Below the pieces are notes generated by a model. The model was given only the letters and a program-made list of their open reading frames with translations, ran no database searches and was not told the origin of the DNA. A stretch of 64,000 nt of DNA, taken from positions 21,470,650 to 21,534,649 of the forward strand of contig NC_134026.1 of NCBI RefSeq assembly GCF_964204645.1, written 5' to 3'. The translations under genes and the position numbers were made by a program. Of the stretch, positions 1-13,300 are shown piece after piece. Each line of letters begins with the position of its first letter. Position 1 is the stretch's first letter. Origin of the DNA: Tubulanus polymorphus. Lineage: Eukaryota > Nemertea > Palaeonemertea > Tubulaniformes > Tubulanidae.

Positions 1-709
1 AAGATAATACCAGTCTATAAAACTGGCTCCAGGAGTTTTCAAGGAGTTTTAAAAGAATAAGTTTCAAATTTCGAGGAAGTGTCAGCATCGCAATCATATC
101 CCAATTAAAGAGTTGACTCCTCTTGAATCGGTATGGTTTATCTCAGTTAACCTGTAAAGTTCTATTCTTATCCAATCAGCGACGAGTACTGCGGCGTCAC
201 ATGACTTTTAGACTCGGCGATGACCTGAGTGCTCTTGAGGTTGTGAGACAAACTAATCGGCAAACGGCGGTGACGTGCAAACTACTGCTGTTCTTACGAC
301 GATCTGATTGAGTTTTGAGTCAACCTGAGCTTGGCTTAATACCGAATATTAAAAGGAAATCTGAACCATAATTAGCAGACGCACCTGAATAATAGTTATC
401 CGAATTGCTGTTGGTTGCTTTTACCGAAGGTTCATGATTCGTCATTGTCGTTCGCATCTTTTTGCCCTTTATCCCTGGAAAAGGAAAGATTATAAATTGC
501 TTCAATGCTCGCATTAAGAACAGTCTATATATAGCCAATCTTCAAACAGATTTAATACCATTTTTTGACTTAAGGGAAACGACTCTTCAATTGGGTAAAG
601 AATTGTCCACACTCATGGATGCTAAATCTAAACTACCATCAAACAAGTTGTTTGAAGATTACTTTATGTTAACAGTTAAAATTAACACCATCAAACTTTT
701 CATATCTAC

Positions 710-1012
710 AGCTGCGATAACACAAGCATTTTCGGCCTGTGCCTAATTAGGGCCGGAACAACTGTTAACACAGCAAATTTAGCCCAAACAAAATCGTCAG
801 ACCCAAGCCAAGTTTTAGCAAAGGCCAAAATATTGCGTGTGAATTGCAACTCGTTCCGGAAGTGCCTCACTTCACTTTTTTATGCATTTTACAGTATCGA
901 GTGAGTGGTTTGCATGTGAACGCACTTTTTATTTAAGCATGGGCCAAATTTGACTAGGGCCTTAACCATGCTACTTTTGCCCGGGCCAAATAATCTCCGT
1001 GTGATCGCGGCT
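710..1012. mobile_element. TIR element, family 1 (diverged copy)
   Basis: A 303-bp element bounded by inverted ends related to agccgcgatcacacg (left end mutated to agctgcgataacaca, right end intact). Its interior is rich in ggcc/gggccaaa words and contains the segment gaattgcaact shared with the copy at 20330-20663. No coding capacity, so a non-autonomous DNA transposon (MITE-like). Confidence 0.7.
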
Positions 1013-3929
1013 TATAACAGTGTTAACTCTTTATTAACCCTGAGCAACCTTCCCTTTCTTCCACACCAGAAGTTACTACTGGTAATCTGATTTCAATTTG
1101 CAACATGGGAAATTTTTTGATTCAATAATTTGATCGTGTCGCATTACAAAAAACAAGTGCAGGAAAATACGATGCGATAGAAAAAAAAAACACATGCCAT
1201 TTTCATTAGAAATAAACTAAATTCACGAAGATTTAAATTCAACGTTTTCCCCCGACATTCGAAAAAACGCATATTCCGGCGTTTCGCTTAAATACCACGC
1301 GAACCGACTGCATTTCATCAAATCAGTGAACTGCCAGCAGACACATAATGTGAACGGTAGCCACCCTGACAGTCATTAAAATGGCTGTTATCCCCGTAGT
1401 TGCGTCTAATGATATTCTACGACGGTTATTTGCGGTGGTTTATGTGGCCTGTTAAATCATTAACAACAATCTATCTAGACTCTCTCTCTCTCTCTTTATT
1501 TTGACGATATGGCTATGAATGGATATGGCAACCGTATAAGCATATCGTCGGCTCAGTGAGTTCCCCGAGATAGCCAGAAGCCGCTGCGTTACGTACACGT
1601 TCAAAATCAGACGTTAACTGATAATGCGTTCGGGGGGGGGGGAAGAAAAAAGTGAAATTATCGTATCGTCGTATTAAGACCGATTGAATGATTGATATCA
1701 TCTGACGAAACGAATTTTCAATGATAAAAAAGATCTGAGGGAGTCCCGCTAGAGTTGATTACTAGAAATCTGATAGCTAACCGAATGCATATTTAACGAC
1801 GAATGGGGCTCGAGACGTTGTACGTACGAGCCGATAATGATTTGAATTCGAGTGCAAAGAGAAGATAATGGCAGCAGATATCGACTATTTTCTGTAACTC
1901 GAATTAAAATACTCAAGAACTGAGATTTTTGTAGCCGGCTAGAAGAAACCGCGCAGTTTTGAAGTATTTGATGAATAATACCGATATCTTTATATAGGAA
2001 TTTCATAACAGAATTACGTATCTAATTTTTAAATCAATGATGATAATGAAAGAAAGACTGTTTTTCTCTAACATCTCAAGTTTCAGGTTCTGACTTAAGC
2101 CCAGCACACACAGCAACGCGAAAAACGTTTTGTTTTTCATGCTTCTATGTTTCTATGATACCAAATGCAAACAGTGCGTATGCATGGCGCTAGAGAAACA
2201 CTCTGAAAACAACTGCCAGCTCCATTCAAAAGTTTGAACAAATTCGCATTCGATTTCATTCGATTCGCTTATAAATAAATTGCCATTTTGATCATAGTCA
2301 AGTTTAATCTATACATTATGTATTTCCATATATAAGAAAACTGTCTCAGGAAAGTGGGATCAAATCCTGATACTGTTAACTTTCAAGAATGATTTCGAAA
2401 TTGTTCATTTTGGTTTCCAGAGATTGAACCAAGTTCTTCAAATACCCCATTTGCACATGTTTCTTGTTCGTGTAAATTTACCATGGTTAATGCTTGGAAA
2501 CATGTTTCTGTTTCCTGTTTCCATGTTTCTCTCTCTATGCTGAGCGCGTAGGGCTTATTAGCTACCATAAATAGAATATTTCCCAAAACCAACATATCTC
2601 GCTGAATTTAGTGTAACAAAACTTAATGAGATTTTAGATGTTTTGCTTGTGAGGTTGTGTTTAGAATGAGTATGACAGTCAGTTAGATGGGTTGGTTCTG
2701 GGTAAATTCTTGTAAAATTCTTCAAATATTTATTTCAGGTTAGGGTTGGGTCTTGATTAATTTTTCACATTCGAGGATAATCCATGATTTTTTTTTAACC
2801 AAAAATTTGACAAAAAGTTATTGCTATTATTTTTCTAGACACTTGATTAAGGATTAATGACAAATCAACAAAGGTTTAATTAAAAAATTGTTTAACAAAT
2901 AAAAAGAAAACCAATACAGGGATGAATTTTAGATTAAGTAAGAAAAAGAGATAAGAAATAAGAGAAATTTCAATCAAAGATATGAATGAGGACAAATCAC
3001 CGAGAAAGATCAACGTTTTTCGACATATCTGAGACTTACATCCATTTTCTGGCTTTTTCGATTTTGCAACCATATCGAAACATCCGTTCAGATGTGCTAC
3101 ACGATTATTTACTAGTGAAACTACAACAGTGAAGAAAGATTTGAGCATACAGCTTCATACGATATAAACCGTGTACCGCATGTAGAAACAGTACAATGAC
3201 TTGCAAATGATGATGGTCGCAAATTATCTTTCTCTGTAGTTCCTGGTTAAATTTACGTTAAGTGTTGGGAATGAAGCCCATCAAAAGTAGTTTCAAGTAC
3301 ATTTTTTATGTACCTACATCACAAAGGACGCTGATAATCTAAATTTAGAGGAAGTCTGTACATAGCCTATGGCCTTGTTTATGATATATGATAAAACAGA
3401 CAGATTGCCAATTTTTTATTAAAAACATCTTGTACACCTGTTGTACTGTATTTGAAATTTGTCTAAGATTTGCCACGGCATAATTCATTCCAAATCATAA
3501 TATGCATATTTTGATTCGTTCTTTCTGATACTAGAAACGCCAATTCCATGAGGACTAACTAATTGGAATTTTTGGGATCCCAAGTTACAAGTTGTCTACA
3601 CAATTTAATGTCTACATAATGATTAGCATCCTGGTGAGTGCAAGCAGTGAACTTTCTTTACGTATATAAAGAATTCTCTGTCATACGGAAGATTTAAGAA
3701 AAAAATATGCGTGAATGAATACATAAGAAGCAATAGAACATTATTTGTACATGTAGAATATTGCTACACCTCTTAACACAGAATACATGTATATTTATGG
3801 TTTAGCAGCTCATATACAAATTATCAATCAATTGTGTTCAGTGTGATTTTCTACGCACAAAATCATAAAGGTTCTATAGTCTGATTATGAAAATACTGAT
3901 ATTAGTTTACTGTGTTCACGAAATACACA

Positions 3930-4335
3930 TGTACGTTTACATTTATTAGTAGTACACGTATTCATAGCTTTTCGAAAGTACATCTTACATATCTTACCGG
4001 TGAAGAAAATCGAAAATGTACGATCGGTGATGTATGATTGGAAATAGAAACCGGGCCAAGATGAACGACTTAACGCTACAACCGTAATACTAATAATAAG
4101 CACATCTTCCGTAAAGGAATTCAAACCTGCCAGCTTCACGAGACTCAATCCCCAAGTACAAGCCTGTGCTGTAGTAATAAACCAGGTCAACAACTATAGT
4201 TTGGGCTTTCACTTTGCCCAAATCTCATGATACAGTCAGGTTTGAATACTTGCAAGTAAGGATGAATATTATTCAATAGGACTCTCCCTACCAACCATTG
4301 ACAACCAATCAATAGAAATTGATAAACAGTGCAGG
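3930..4335 (-). other. Probable ABCA 3' UTR with poly(A) signal
   Basis: Minus-strand sequence after the read-through stop codon (4338-4336). A minus-strand AATAAA lies at 3957-3952, a reasonable position for the end of the transcript. The same region contains an alternative terminal exon possibility described in the findings. Confidence 0.35.
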
Positions 4336-7300
4336 TCACTGACAGAATATATATAGCCATACCCGATGATCATCTCTACTTAGTCTTATGAATGTGATTG
4401 GATTAATGTTTAAAGACGACGTACCTTTTTTGCGAGATTTTGACAATTGCGTCGTCATTTCATTGAATTCTTCGTCAAGCATATCGCTTTGTTGCTTTGC
4501 AAATCCTATGAACACCTATCAGATAGATATAAACAATTTCAAAATTTGGTAAAAAAGGCACACAAATCATCGAATATGCAAAATCTTGTATCGTATAGTG
4601 GACCTTGATTTCTTATTCTACAAACCTGATCCAGAGTTGTTTGGCTCACGCTATAGTCTTCGATGTGAAGATTTTTGCGATTCCGTTCGATGGCGCCAAA
4701 TATGTAGCTCAACGATATATTCGCCGCTGGTAAATGGTACTGTAACATGTTATGGTGTTCTTCTTTCAAAACGGCCGTTGGAAATCTGTCTTCCATGTAC
4801 GTGATCACTGGTTCAAGAGTAGGTGAATGTCCAGCTAGACGTAGGCTGATTGTGTAGCCATCGCCAAACCTAGAAAATGAACGATTTTTAAAATGTACAT
4901 GAATCGAAGAACCTAGAAATCGGCTCAACTCCATCGTTTGAAGGAAAAATCCTACGAGTAAAATAAAACTAGGCCCTGCACTTTATCTATTTGAAAGTTT
5001 TGACTCGGCCACACAAAAAAGTAAATAGTTAGATACAATGCTTTTTCAATCTCTTCCTGATTCTGAGGTTAGATGATTAGATTGACAACATGTATAGTGG
5101 AATGGAACTTATGAAGCCTATGTCTTACTTGTTTTTCAGATGCTGTGTGCTTCCTATGCACTTGAAATTACCATTAACCATTATCGCAAGTCTATTGCAA
5201 AGTGCTTCACATTCTTCCATACTAAAAAACGGTTTCAAAAAGTCATTTCCGAATCTATAAAATATGCTAACAAATCACTCAGAATGATTGAAAAATACCT
5301 GTGGGACGTAAGGATAACAGAGCGTCCCTCTTTCACCATTTTGATGATGCAATTCCACAAGAATCGTCTCGCTTTCGGATCCATCCCAGTAGTCGGTTCA
5401 TCCTTGAATGAAATGAATCAAGACATAAACATATAGATTTTGAAATGATAAACTCAACGAAATCAAATGATTTATCATAAACAATTTACCAAGAAAACAA
5501 TAGCCGGGTTTCCTATAAGGGCAATAGCTGTAGAAAGTTTCCTTTTGTTTCCACCTGAATAATCTCCAGCCAATTTATCAGCGTACTGCGTTAGTCCCAT
5601 CCTTTCAATTGCCCATTTTACCACCTACAACATAGTTTACACACACTTAATGACTGCCAAGTAACTGCAGTAAGTTGTATCCAAAAGATAATACCAGATA
5701 AGTTTTGTACCTTAGCACAGTCAGTTTCAGGCACACCTCGAAGGCAGGCATAGAAATAGAGATGTTGTCGTCCAGTCAGTAACGGAAACAATGCATCAAA
5801 CTGAGGACAATATCCAAGATTACGATGTACTTGGTTGAGATCGGAAAGTATACTGAAATGATATGATGTATCAAGCTAAGTTTATTTTGTTCTAAAACCA
5901 ACCTAAAGCATTTCAGCCCATTCTTAACAAGCTCCTGAGGTGAATTGTCATGTCCTCCTACCTGTGTCCTTGGACACTGGCATCACCACCAGTAACTGGA
6001 AGATCACCAGTTAACATTTTAAAAGTGGTCGTTTTGCCAGCACCGTTGATACCCAATAGACCAAAACATTGGCCCTTGGGGACACCCAAACACAGTCTAT
6101 CCACTGCCGTGTGCTTGCCTTTTCGTGTTGAATATACCTAAAAGAGGACAAAATCATGAGCACAAAACATTTTGATCGAAATCACTGAGCAGAATTAATT
6201 CAATAATCAAAATAACTTTGTATACCTTTGTTAGATTATCTAGAACCATGACATCATCTTTTGCTTCACCAGATAGAACTCTCTGTCGTTCTTTGGCAAC
6301 ATCATCGTCTTCATTAGGAATAATGTCACCACGAGACTGTCGCGTTTTTCTATTTGAAAATTTTAATTGAATGACTAATATTTAAATTCAATGGTTTTTC
6401 TCATAGTATTTCGCTATCAAGATTGATATTAGTTGCACAGCCAAGGCTTGGATGTAAGACTTGACATAACTTATTTTGTTCAATAGCCAATCTCCCAATT
6501 AGGACCATCTTAGTCCATTTTCAACTCAAGTCATGACTGCAACTGTGCAGCTGAATGAATCTTTAAACCAAAAAATACATGTAAGATTCGATTCGAAGAC
6601 TGTAATGTACGTTTTGATCTACATATACATTACATTCTTGTAAAATTCTTCGATTCTATGTAATTTCTACATTTCTACATAAAATTCTTTGAAGGCTTAT
6701 ACCACTTGAGCCTTTAAGAATTTGAAATAAGTTACTGGTATTAATTAGTATGCGAGTCCATCATACCTTTTGAAACAGTAGCAATTGTGTTCAATCATTA
6801 ATGTGATCACGAAGAAAACAACTCCTTGAAGGAATAAACAAAACATGTTCTTGCCAACTTCATCCCACTCAAACTGGTTCACAAAACTTTCTTCACCTAG
6901 AAGAATATGATGAAAAATCATGAGAAATATGATGAAAAATCATGAGACTTGAAGGATCTGATCTCCTAAAGATAAGACCTCAATTTCATTCCAAAGCCAA
7001 TTCAGAGTATTCTTATAACTCAGACCCATTTGGGGATTTCAATCACACATCTGCAACCAGGTCCATAGCTCTAGCCCCACTTTATCCAAATAAAGAGTTT
7101 ATATATCAAAGTTTGACTACAGCTTCCTTACCGAATCGAGCGAGTGTATCAGAGAAAACTTGATTACGAGCCATGTCAACTAGTCCTCGACCAAGACAAT
7201 ACTGAGGTAAGACCAGGAATACTTTCTTCAGTATATCATTTATCCTAGTCAGCCCCTGAAATAGAATCGTAAAATATCTCTTCATTGTGCCTTTCGTTTT

Positions 7301-10300
7301 TAATGCATATGCATGCTTTTATACCATTACTTTTAGCTATGATTCCTGATTATTCATGCATGTGTATGCTACATGAACTGACCTTATCATCCCAGAAAAG
7401 TTCGAGAATGAACGTCGATAGAGTAGATGTTATACCGAGGAACAGGTTCAGACATGATAAAGACACGAATGCCGTACTGGGAATGTTAAATATGAAACTC
7501 GTCGGGTACATCATCGCAATACAGGCCCAGCTGAAATATATAGCACATACGACAATTTGATTCGGATCATTCTCCATAGTTTAAAGTACAAGTTCTATTT
7601 ACACCATATTCACTATGATTAAGCTACAATAAGAAGTACACCCCACCACATTTTCATACATTCTCAGATTTTCAATCACTTACCCATAAAGAATAAGTAA
7701 ACAGATCAAAACAGGAGCATTAGCAGGCGATACGTATGCTTTATTTTGAAATCCAACGAAAATGATGACACAGATGAACGCTGGGACAAGATAGTTTACC
7801 TGGAAAAAGTGAATGTAGTATAAACGTACCATTTTTCAGCTACATCCTAGAGGTGATGAATTGCAGAGAAAACTAGTATCAACTTAAAGAGTGGAATTGA
7901 TATCAATTAGTACAACCAAAAACCAAAGAAAATTGAATTCATATTTAGTTAGTATTACCGGTAGACATACTTTCATGTTTCTTTTACAACACTTACGATA
8001 TCCCAGGTATATGTAGCCACCCAGTAGACATAGCGATTCACTCCGCTGACAAACTGAAGATGTTTCGAATTCGAAACGCGTTCATCGATGAGGAACATAA
8101 CGAAACTCGCCGGCACGAACGCCATGGCGAAGATTACGCAAATAGATATCAGAAAATCAATCACAGTAGACATTCTGAAAGAAAAAAAAAATCAGTTCAA
8201 ATCCACATTCAAGAAGCAAGTGAAACTAGTACATAGAAAATATGTTCTTTTTACTCTCATTTCAAAAACCTTTCCTTTATTTTGCCTTTAAGAGGTTTTC
8301 AATGTCTTTCTTTGAAGTGAACTTACTAGCAGCCACTTATTTATCATGACTCCAATTTTTTTATACATGCTTATGTAGATGGTAAATATGTATTAATTGC
8401 ACAAGATTGAATGATGACTTACTCAGCCTCGAATGATAGTTGATACTCGGTGTAGTTCATGGGATGATTCACAGCCGTTATTCCAAATTTATTCGGATCA
8501 CTGGTGTTCGGCAACAAAGCACGTAACATTGCGTTGTTCATTATATTCATGTACGCCACCGAAGCCACATAACCTTTATTGTTGAACCAAATCTGAATTG
8601 AAGATGATGAAGTATTTTCCAGATGAAAATTACATACGAATAGTGTATGCACACATGAAAACTGAGCTTTAGAAGTTTTGCGTGAAAAATTTATTTTCAT
8701 TTGTTAAATGATAACAAACCTTGGCAATATCTCGGACTTCAAGTCCTTCGATAACTTCATCAACCATATCCCAGACGTTATCATCACTTTCTGAACGGTT
8801 CATAACGCTTTTACCGCCATTGGCTGCGGTAGAAATGCGCTTCAAACGATCGTACAGCGTACTACTATTCAGCTTGACGATGTCATTAAATTCCCCGAAC
8901 GATACACCACCAAACCTGAACCAAAGTAAATAGAAATATAAGTCGTCGGTTATTTCTTCGTTATCAACCACGAAGTGATTTCATATCAACGACCACATAC
9001 CGTTTGCCACGAAATAGAGCATTAGTTTTCACCAACCAATCGGATATGTTTCGACCGGTCATGTTGTACATGTAGTCGCCAGTTGGCATAAGTCTTTTCG
9101 GGGCTTCAGGTCCCCCAGCTCCCGCTGGACACTGCGGGAATCCAGTTTCGCAAGAACATTCTGGTGATTCAACTGTTTCATTAAGACTGTGCATGATTCG
9201 TCCATCACTCCATTTCGTAGTCTTGTACTGGTTTTTGTTTTGTAGACAGGTGTAACCACTGTAACGAAAACATTATAATGAAAACATATAGGATTGATCA
9301 AAGGTTTGGAATTGCTTTGTCTACAGAACTTTTAACGGTACCTTAGTTGGCCAGCTGGTTCAGTGCATCGAGTGCCAATTCCATTAAATGATAAAAGAGA
9401 TTTCTGATACGCCTCTGTCCTCCAATAGCCTGGATGGTCGTTACTGTAAAGTTAAACAAATTTGTTTCAAATTTTGTGTCCGACAACTACTTCTGATAAC
9501 AAGTATTCCTTTTTACTCAGTGTACCTGAAAAACATATTAAGATGGTCAACTTTGGTTTGGGTCTGCATGTGCCAGGGGTGAATTTCCATCGGAGGCAAC
9601 TCAGAGAATGGAGGTACAATCTGAGCAAATATCATAGCCAGCAAAACGAAGAAAGCAGGTAAAATGATCTGAAAACAACGACAAAATCAATGTAAATAAA
9701 AATTGTTCTGGACCCAGTTCCCCGAAGATTAGAGTAAGATAAAACTCAAGAGAATTTAGATTTGTTCTTGCTGAAATATCTCGATTCAGAATAGCTAACG
9801 GTAGTTGATTTTCGATCGTTTAATTTACCTCAGCCACAAATCCTTTCTTGCTGCGACGAGTATGGTGGAATCTTTTCAAAAACAGAGCTCTAAACTGACG
9901 TCCGAGCAACTGATATCCGCTTACTTTCGTCGTTCCTTCGCCATGGCAGTCTTCGTTCTCAATCGATAAAGACGTGACAGAATCTGGGGGTATCAATGGT
10001 AAACCTTTTTAAACCAACATAAATGGTGCAGATTTTGCGGCATTAAAAGACAAATAAGAGATTATCTAGTGCGAAAAAACTTAATATAAATGTGCATCAT
10101 ACAGAAAAACTTATGTGTAGGAAACGCGTTAAAAAAATTATCGACACATATCACACATCAGCACAACAAATGGTACCTTTATTCTTTCCATTTGTGTTAT
10201 CTTTTAGTTTATTTGCTGAGGGAAACAAATATTAACCACATCAGTATGACCACAATATCGTTTAATCATTCATATTGAATCATTCACAGGTTGACTGAGC

Positions 10301-13300
10301 AATTTATTATAATCGATATTTCAATACAAGATAACCGTGATCATTAAGATGTTTTGACTGCATATAGCATACTACATAATGTTCTGACTACTTTTTAATT
10401 TTATAACTGCGTATCTTGGTATTGTGATTTGTATTATTCATTTACCAGGATATTGCCTCAAATCTAATTATAGTTCATTATAATAATTCTTACCAGTATC
10501 CTCTTCGTCTAACAATTGCAAGTTTTTCTCACTGCCGAATCGCATGCCTTGAATGCGCCCTAAAACCCGACTACGGAAACTTCGCCTCGTTACGGGTTGA
10601 GGGAACTTTCCACCTGAAAAAAATTTCAAACATGCTGGACAAATGAAACAGTTTCATCTCAATCTCCAAATATGTCAAGCAATCATGTTATATAGAAATG
10701 CAGATTGTGTGACGTAGGGGGTCGCATGGTTTTTTGTAGAGGGCATTATGTGCCTATTCGAGTGAAATAAAAGCTATGTGTTTAAATCGGATTCGATCGT
10801 TTATTTGGTAAGGGTTTAATCCACTCGATACTCGATACCAAAACAAAAGAGAGAGGAGACCATCAAAAAATAAATACCATCAGTCAGATTTTCAACAAAT
10901 TCTTGTTTATCATCATCCATTCCAACTTCCACCTCGTCAGCTACTTTCAGGAATACCTAGTTTTAGATGCAGTAATGTTAAGGTGGAAATGCTTCAAAAT
11001 TCAATAAGGGAACAGAAAACCAGAAAATTCTGATCTTTGAAGTTAAGACACAATTTCAGTTTGATGCTGAAGTGAACTTTAGTTACATTTAGTAAATCTA
11101 TTCGGTCTGAGTATGGTAAAAAGAAGTCTTGTTTGAAATGAGTTCTACTAGCATTGTAGAAATGAGTAACGTATATATCAGTTTTTGTATAAAGCAGCAA
11201 AGATCGACCACACGCGCCCTATCAATTCATTTAAATTCTTTACCTCTTCAAGTGTTGTGTCGGAAATTCCATAGCTCGATAATCCCAGAACATCGAGATT
11301 GTCGTCGAGATCCTGAAACAACTGTTCGAAAGCGGACGTCGACTGGCCGTCGTCGGGCAACTGATAACACAATTCCATTCCGTGATTCTCGACGATCTGT
11401 GCTTGCGGGACGTAGCGTTTGATGAACGAAGTGATATTAACATCGTCCTCGACCGATCCTTCAGCTCTGTTATCTGAATGTTATAACGCACGTATTTCAA
11501 GTCCTTTCTAACAAACTGATATTCAACAACTAATGGAGAGAAAATAAGGATTCAATTTCTATGATTTTTACCTGGTTTCACGTCATCGATGTCACCTCCA
11601 GTTTCAAACTGAAAAGTATAAAATACAGTTTTGAGGCTCAAAAACCTAAAGGTACCAGTATATGTACGTAAGTGCTATATTGAAATACCTTCACATCAGA
11701 GACTGTACGATCGCTACGAGCACTCATCGGTCGCGTCGGGTCGGAATTGTAGAATTCATTCTTAACCAAGGTCAAATAATATCCATTGCCGTACTGTCCC
11801 TTCAGGAACAAACTCGATCCGCAACAGCATAATTTACCCTGAGATATGATAGCGATTCTGTCACCGAGTATATCTGCTTCGTCCATGTGATGGGTTGACA
11901 GGATGATTGTACGACCTGTAAACGAAAGGATACGCTGTGAAGAAGCTTGAGGAAATTTCTTAAAACCTAAGCGAAGATGACTTTATTAAGAAGTTCAGAT
12001 AAACATCAGGATTACCACGGTAAGTTATAACTAATTTCGAAAACTGGGCCACTGCCCATCATAATCATAGAATACCAAATATTTTATGGTACTCACCTTT
12101 ACGATATTTCAGTAAGAGATCCCATATTGTACGTCGTGCATAAGGATCAACTCCAGCCGTTGGCTCATCCAGGATAACGCATTTTGATCCAGCAACAAAC
12201 GCTATCGCCACCGACAGTTTTCTTTTCATTCCACCAGAAAGCGTTCTACTTTGAGCGTTCTTTTTATGGGGTAATCCGATATCTTTAATCATCTGTTCCC
12301 TTTCTTCGTTTAGCTTTTCGTTCTTTCCCTCTTTCAAACGCGCGTAGAACCATAAGTGTTCATCTACGGTCAAGCTACGAATATACCGTACATCAGAAAC
12401 ATTACTATCTAGGTCAAGGAAAGCGTTATTGCCTTCAGTTCATTTTAATTCTAAATTTATGTTAAAATGTTCTCAAGCGTGAGTACCATACCGGGTATTA
12501 GTAATAACCCTTAAAGCACTATAGCACTATACCCACTATACAATGCACTGAGGTGAAACATTCAAATAATGAATAATAACAATCAAAGTTATCCCTAGGG
12601 ATAACTCCTACATCTGGGTAACAACCACCATAGTGACAATGAGAAACCATGGTTGTAACTGGTAGATTTCAAAATATTTTGCTTCCATATCTATGAAACC
12701 CAGTCCAAAACTTCAGGAAAAGAATTTGTCAGCACTAAATGGGTTAAGAGGCTAAGAACCTATTTTTCACTCACAAATCAAATAAGACATTGTACTGAGG
12801 ACACATCCCTAGGCTTCTACGAATATCAGACATCTCATGGCGAATATCTTTTCCGTAGATCATTGCCGTACCACTCGTAGGCGGAAACAACCCTGTCAGT
12901 ATTGACCTAAAAATTTACAAAATACAGATCAAGACTAATTCATCGTCAATGATTGATTGCACATCGCCGGTCTTTAACCTACATAGTAGTTGTCTTGCCA
13001 GCGCCGTTATGACCGAGGAAAGAGGTGATTTGGTCTTCGTAGAAGTTTATGGTTAAACCATCCACGGCTGTTTTCTTTCCTCTCGAGTAAACTTTCTTCA
13101 GGTTTCGGATAGACAATCCAACTGGAAAATTACTCGGCTCTGACTCAAATTTATCCGGATCTGAAATTCAAAATAAAGGATTCATATATTTCTGCTTTTA
13201 ATTTTTTTCTTGTATTTTTCTTCATTTCATTGATTTCAATAGTACCTCGCGCTCGATTTCCAAGTTCCAAAGAACTATCATCATTACTACTAGTAAACCC

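Larger units (their letters stand above)
1..4335. other. Intergenic region with no recognisable gene
   Basis: No open frame here resembles a known family and none has convincing splice structure. It holds a degraded repeat end at 1-36, an inverted-repeat transposon copy at 710-1012, a CT tract at 1480-1495, a G10 tract near 1632, and the likely ABCA 3' UTR near its right end. A 94-codon plus-strand frame at 462-746 runs into the transposon copy and is not supported as a gene. Confidence 0.6.

Noticed and set aside
462-746. Possible small protein of 94 codons
   Set aside because: No recognisable domain, and its 3' end runs into a degraded transposon copy.
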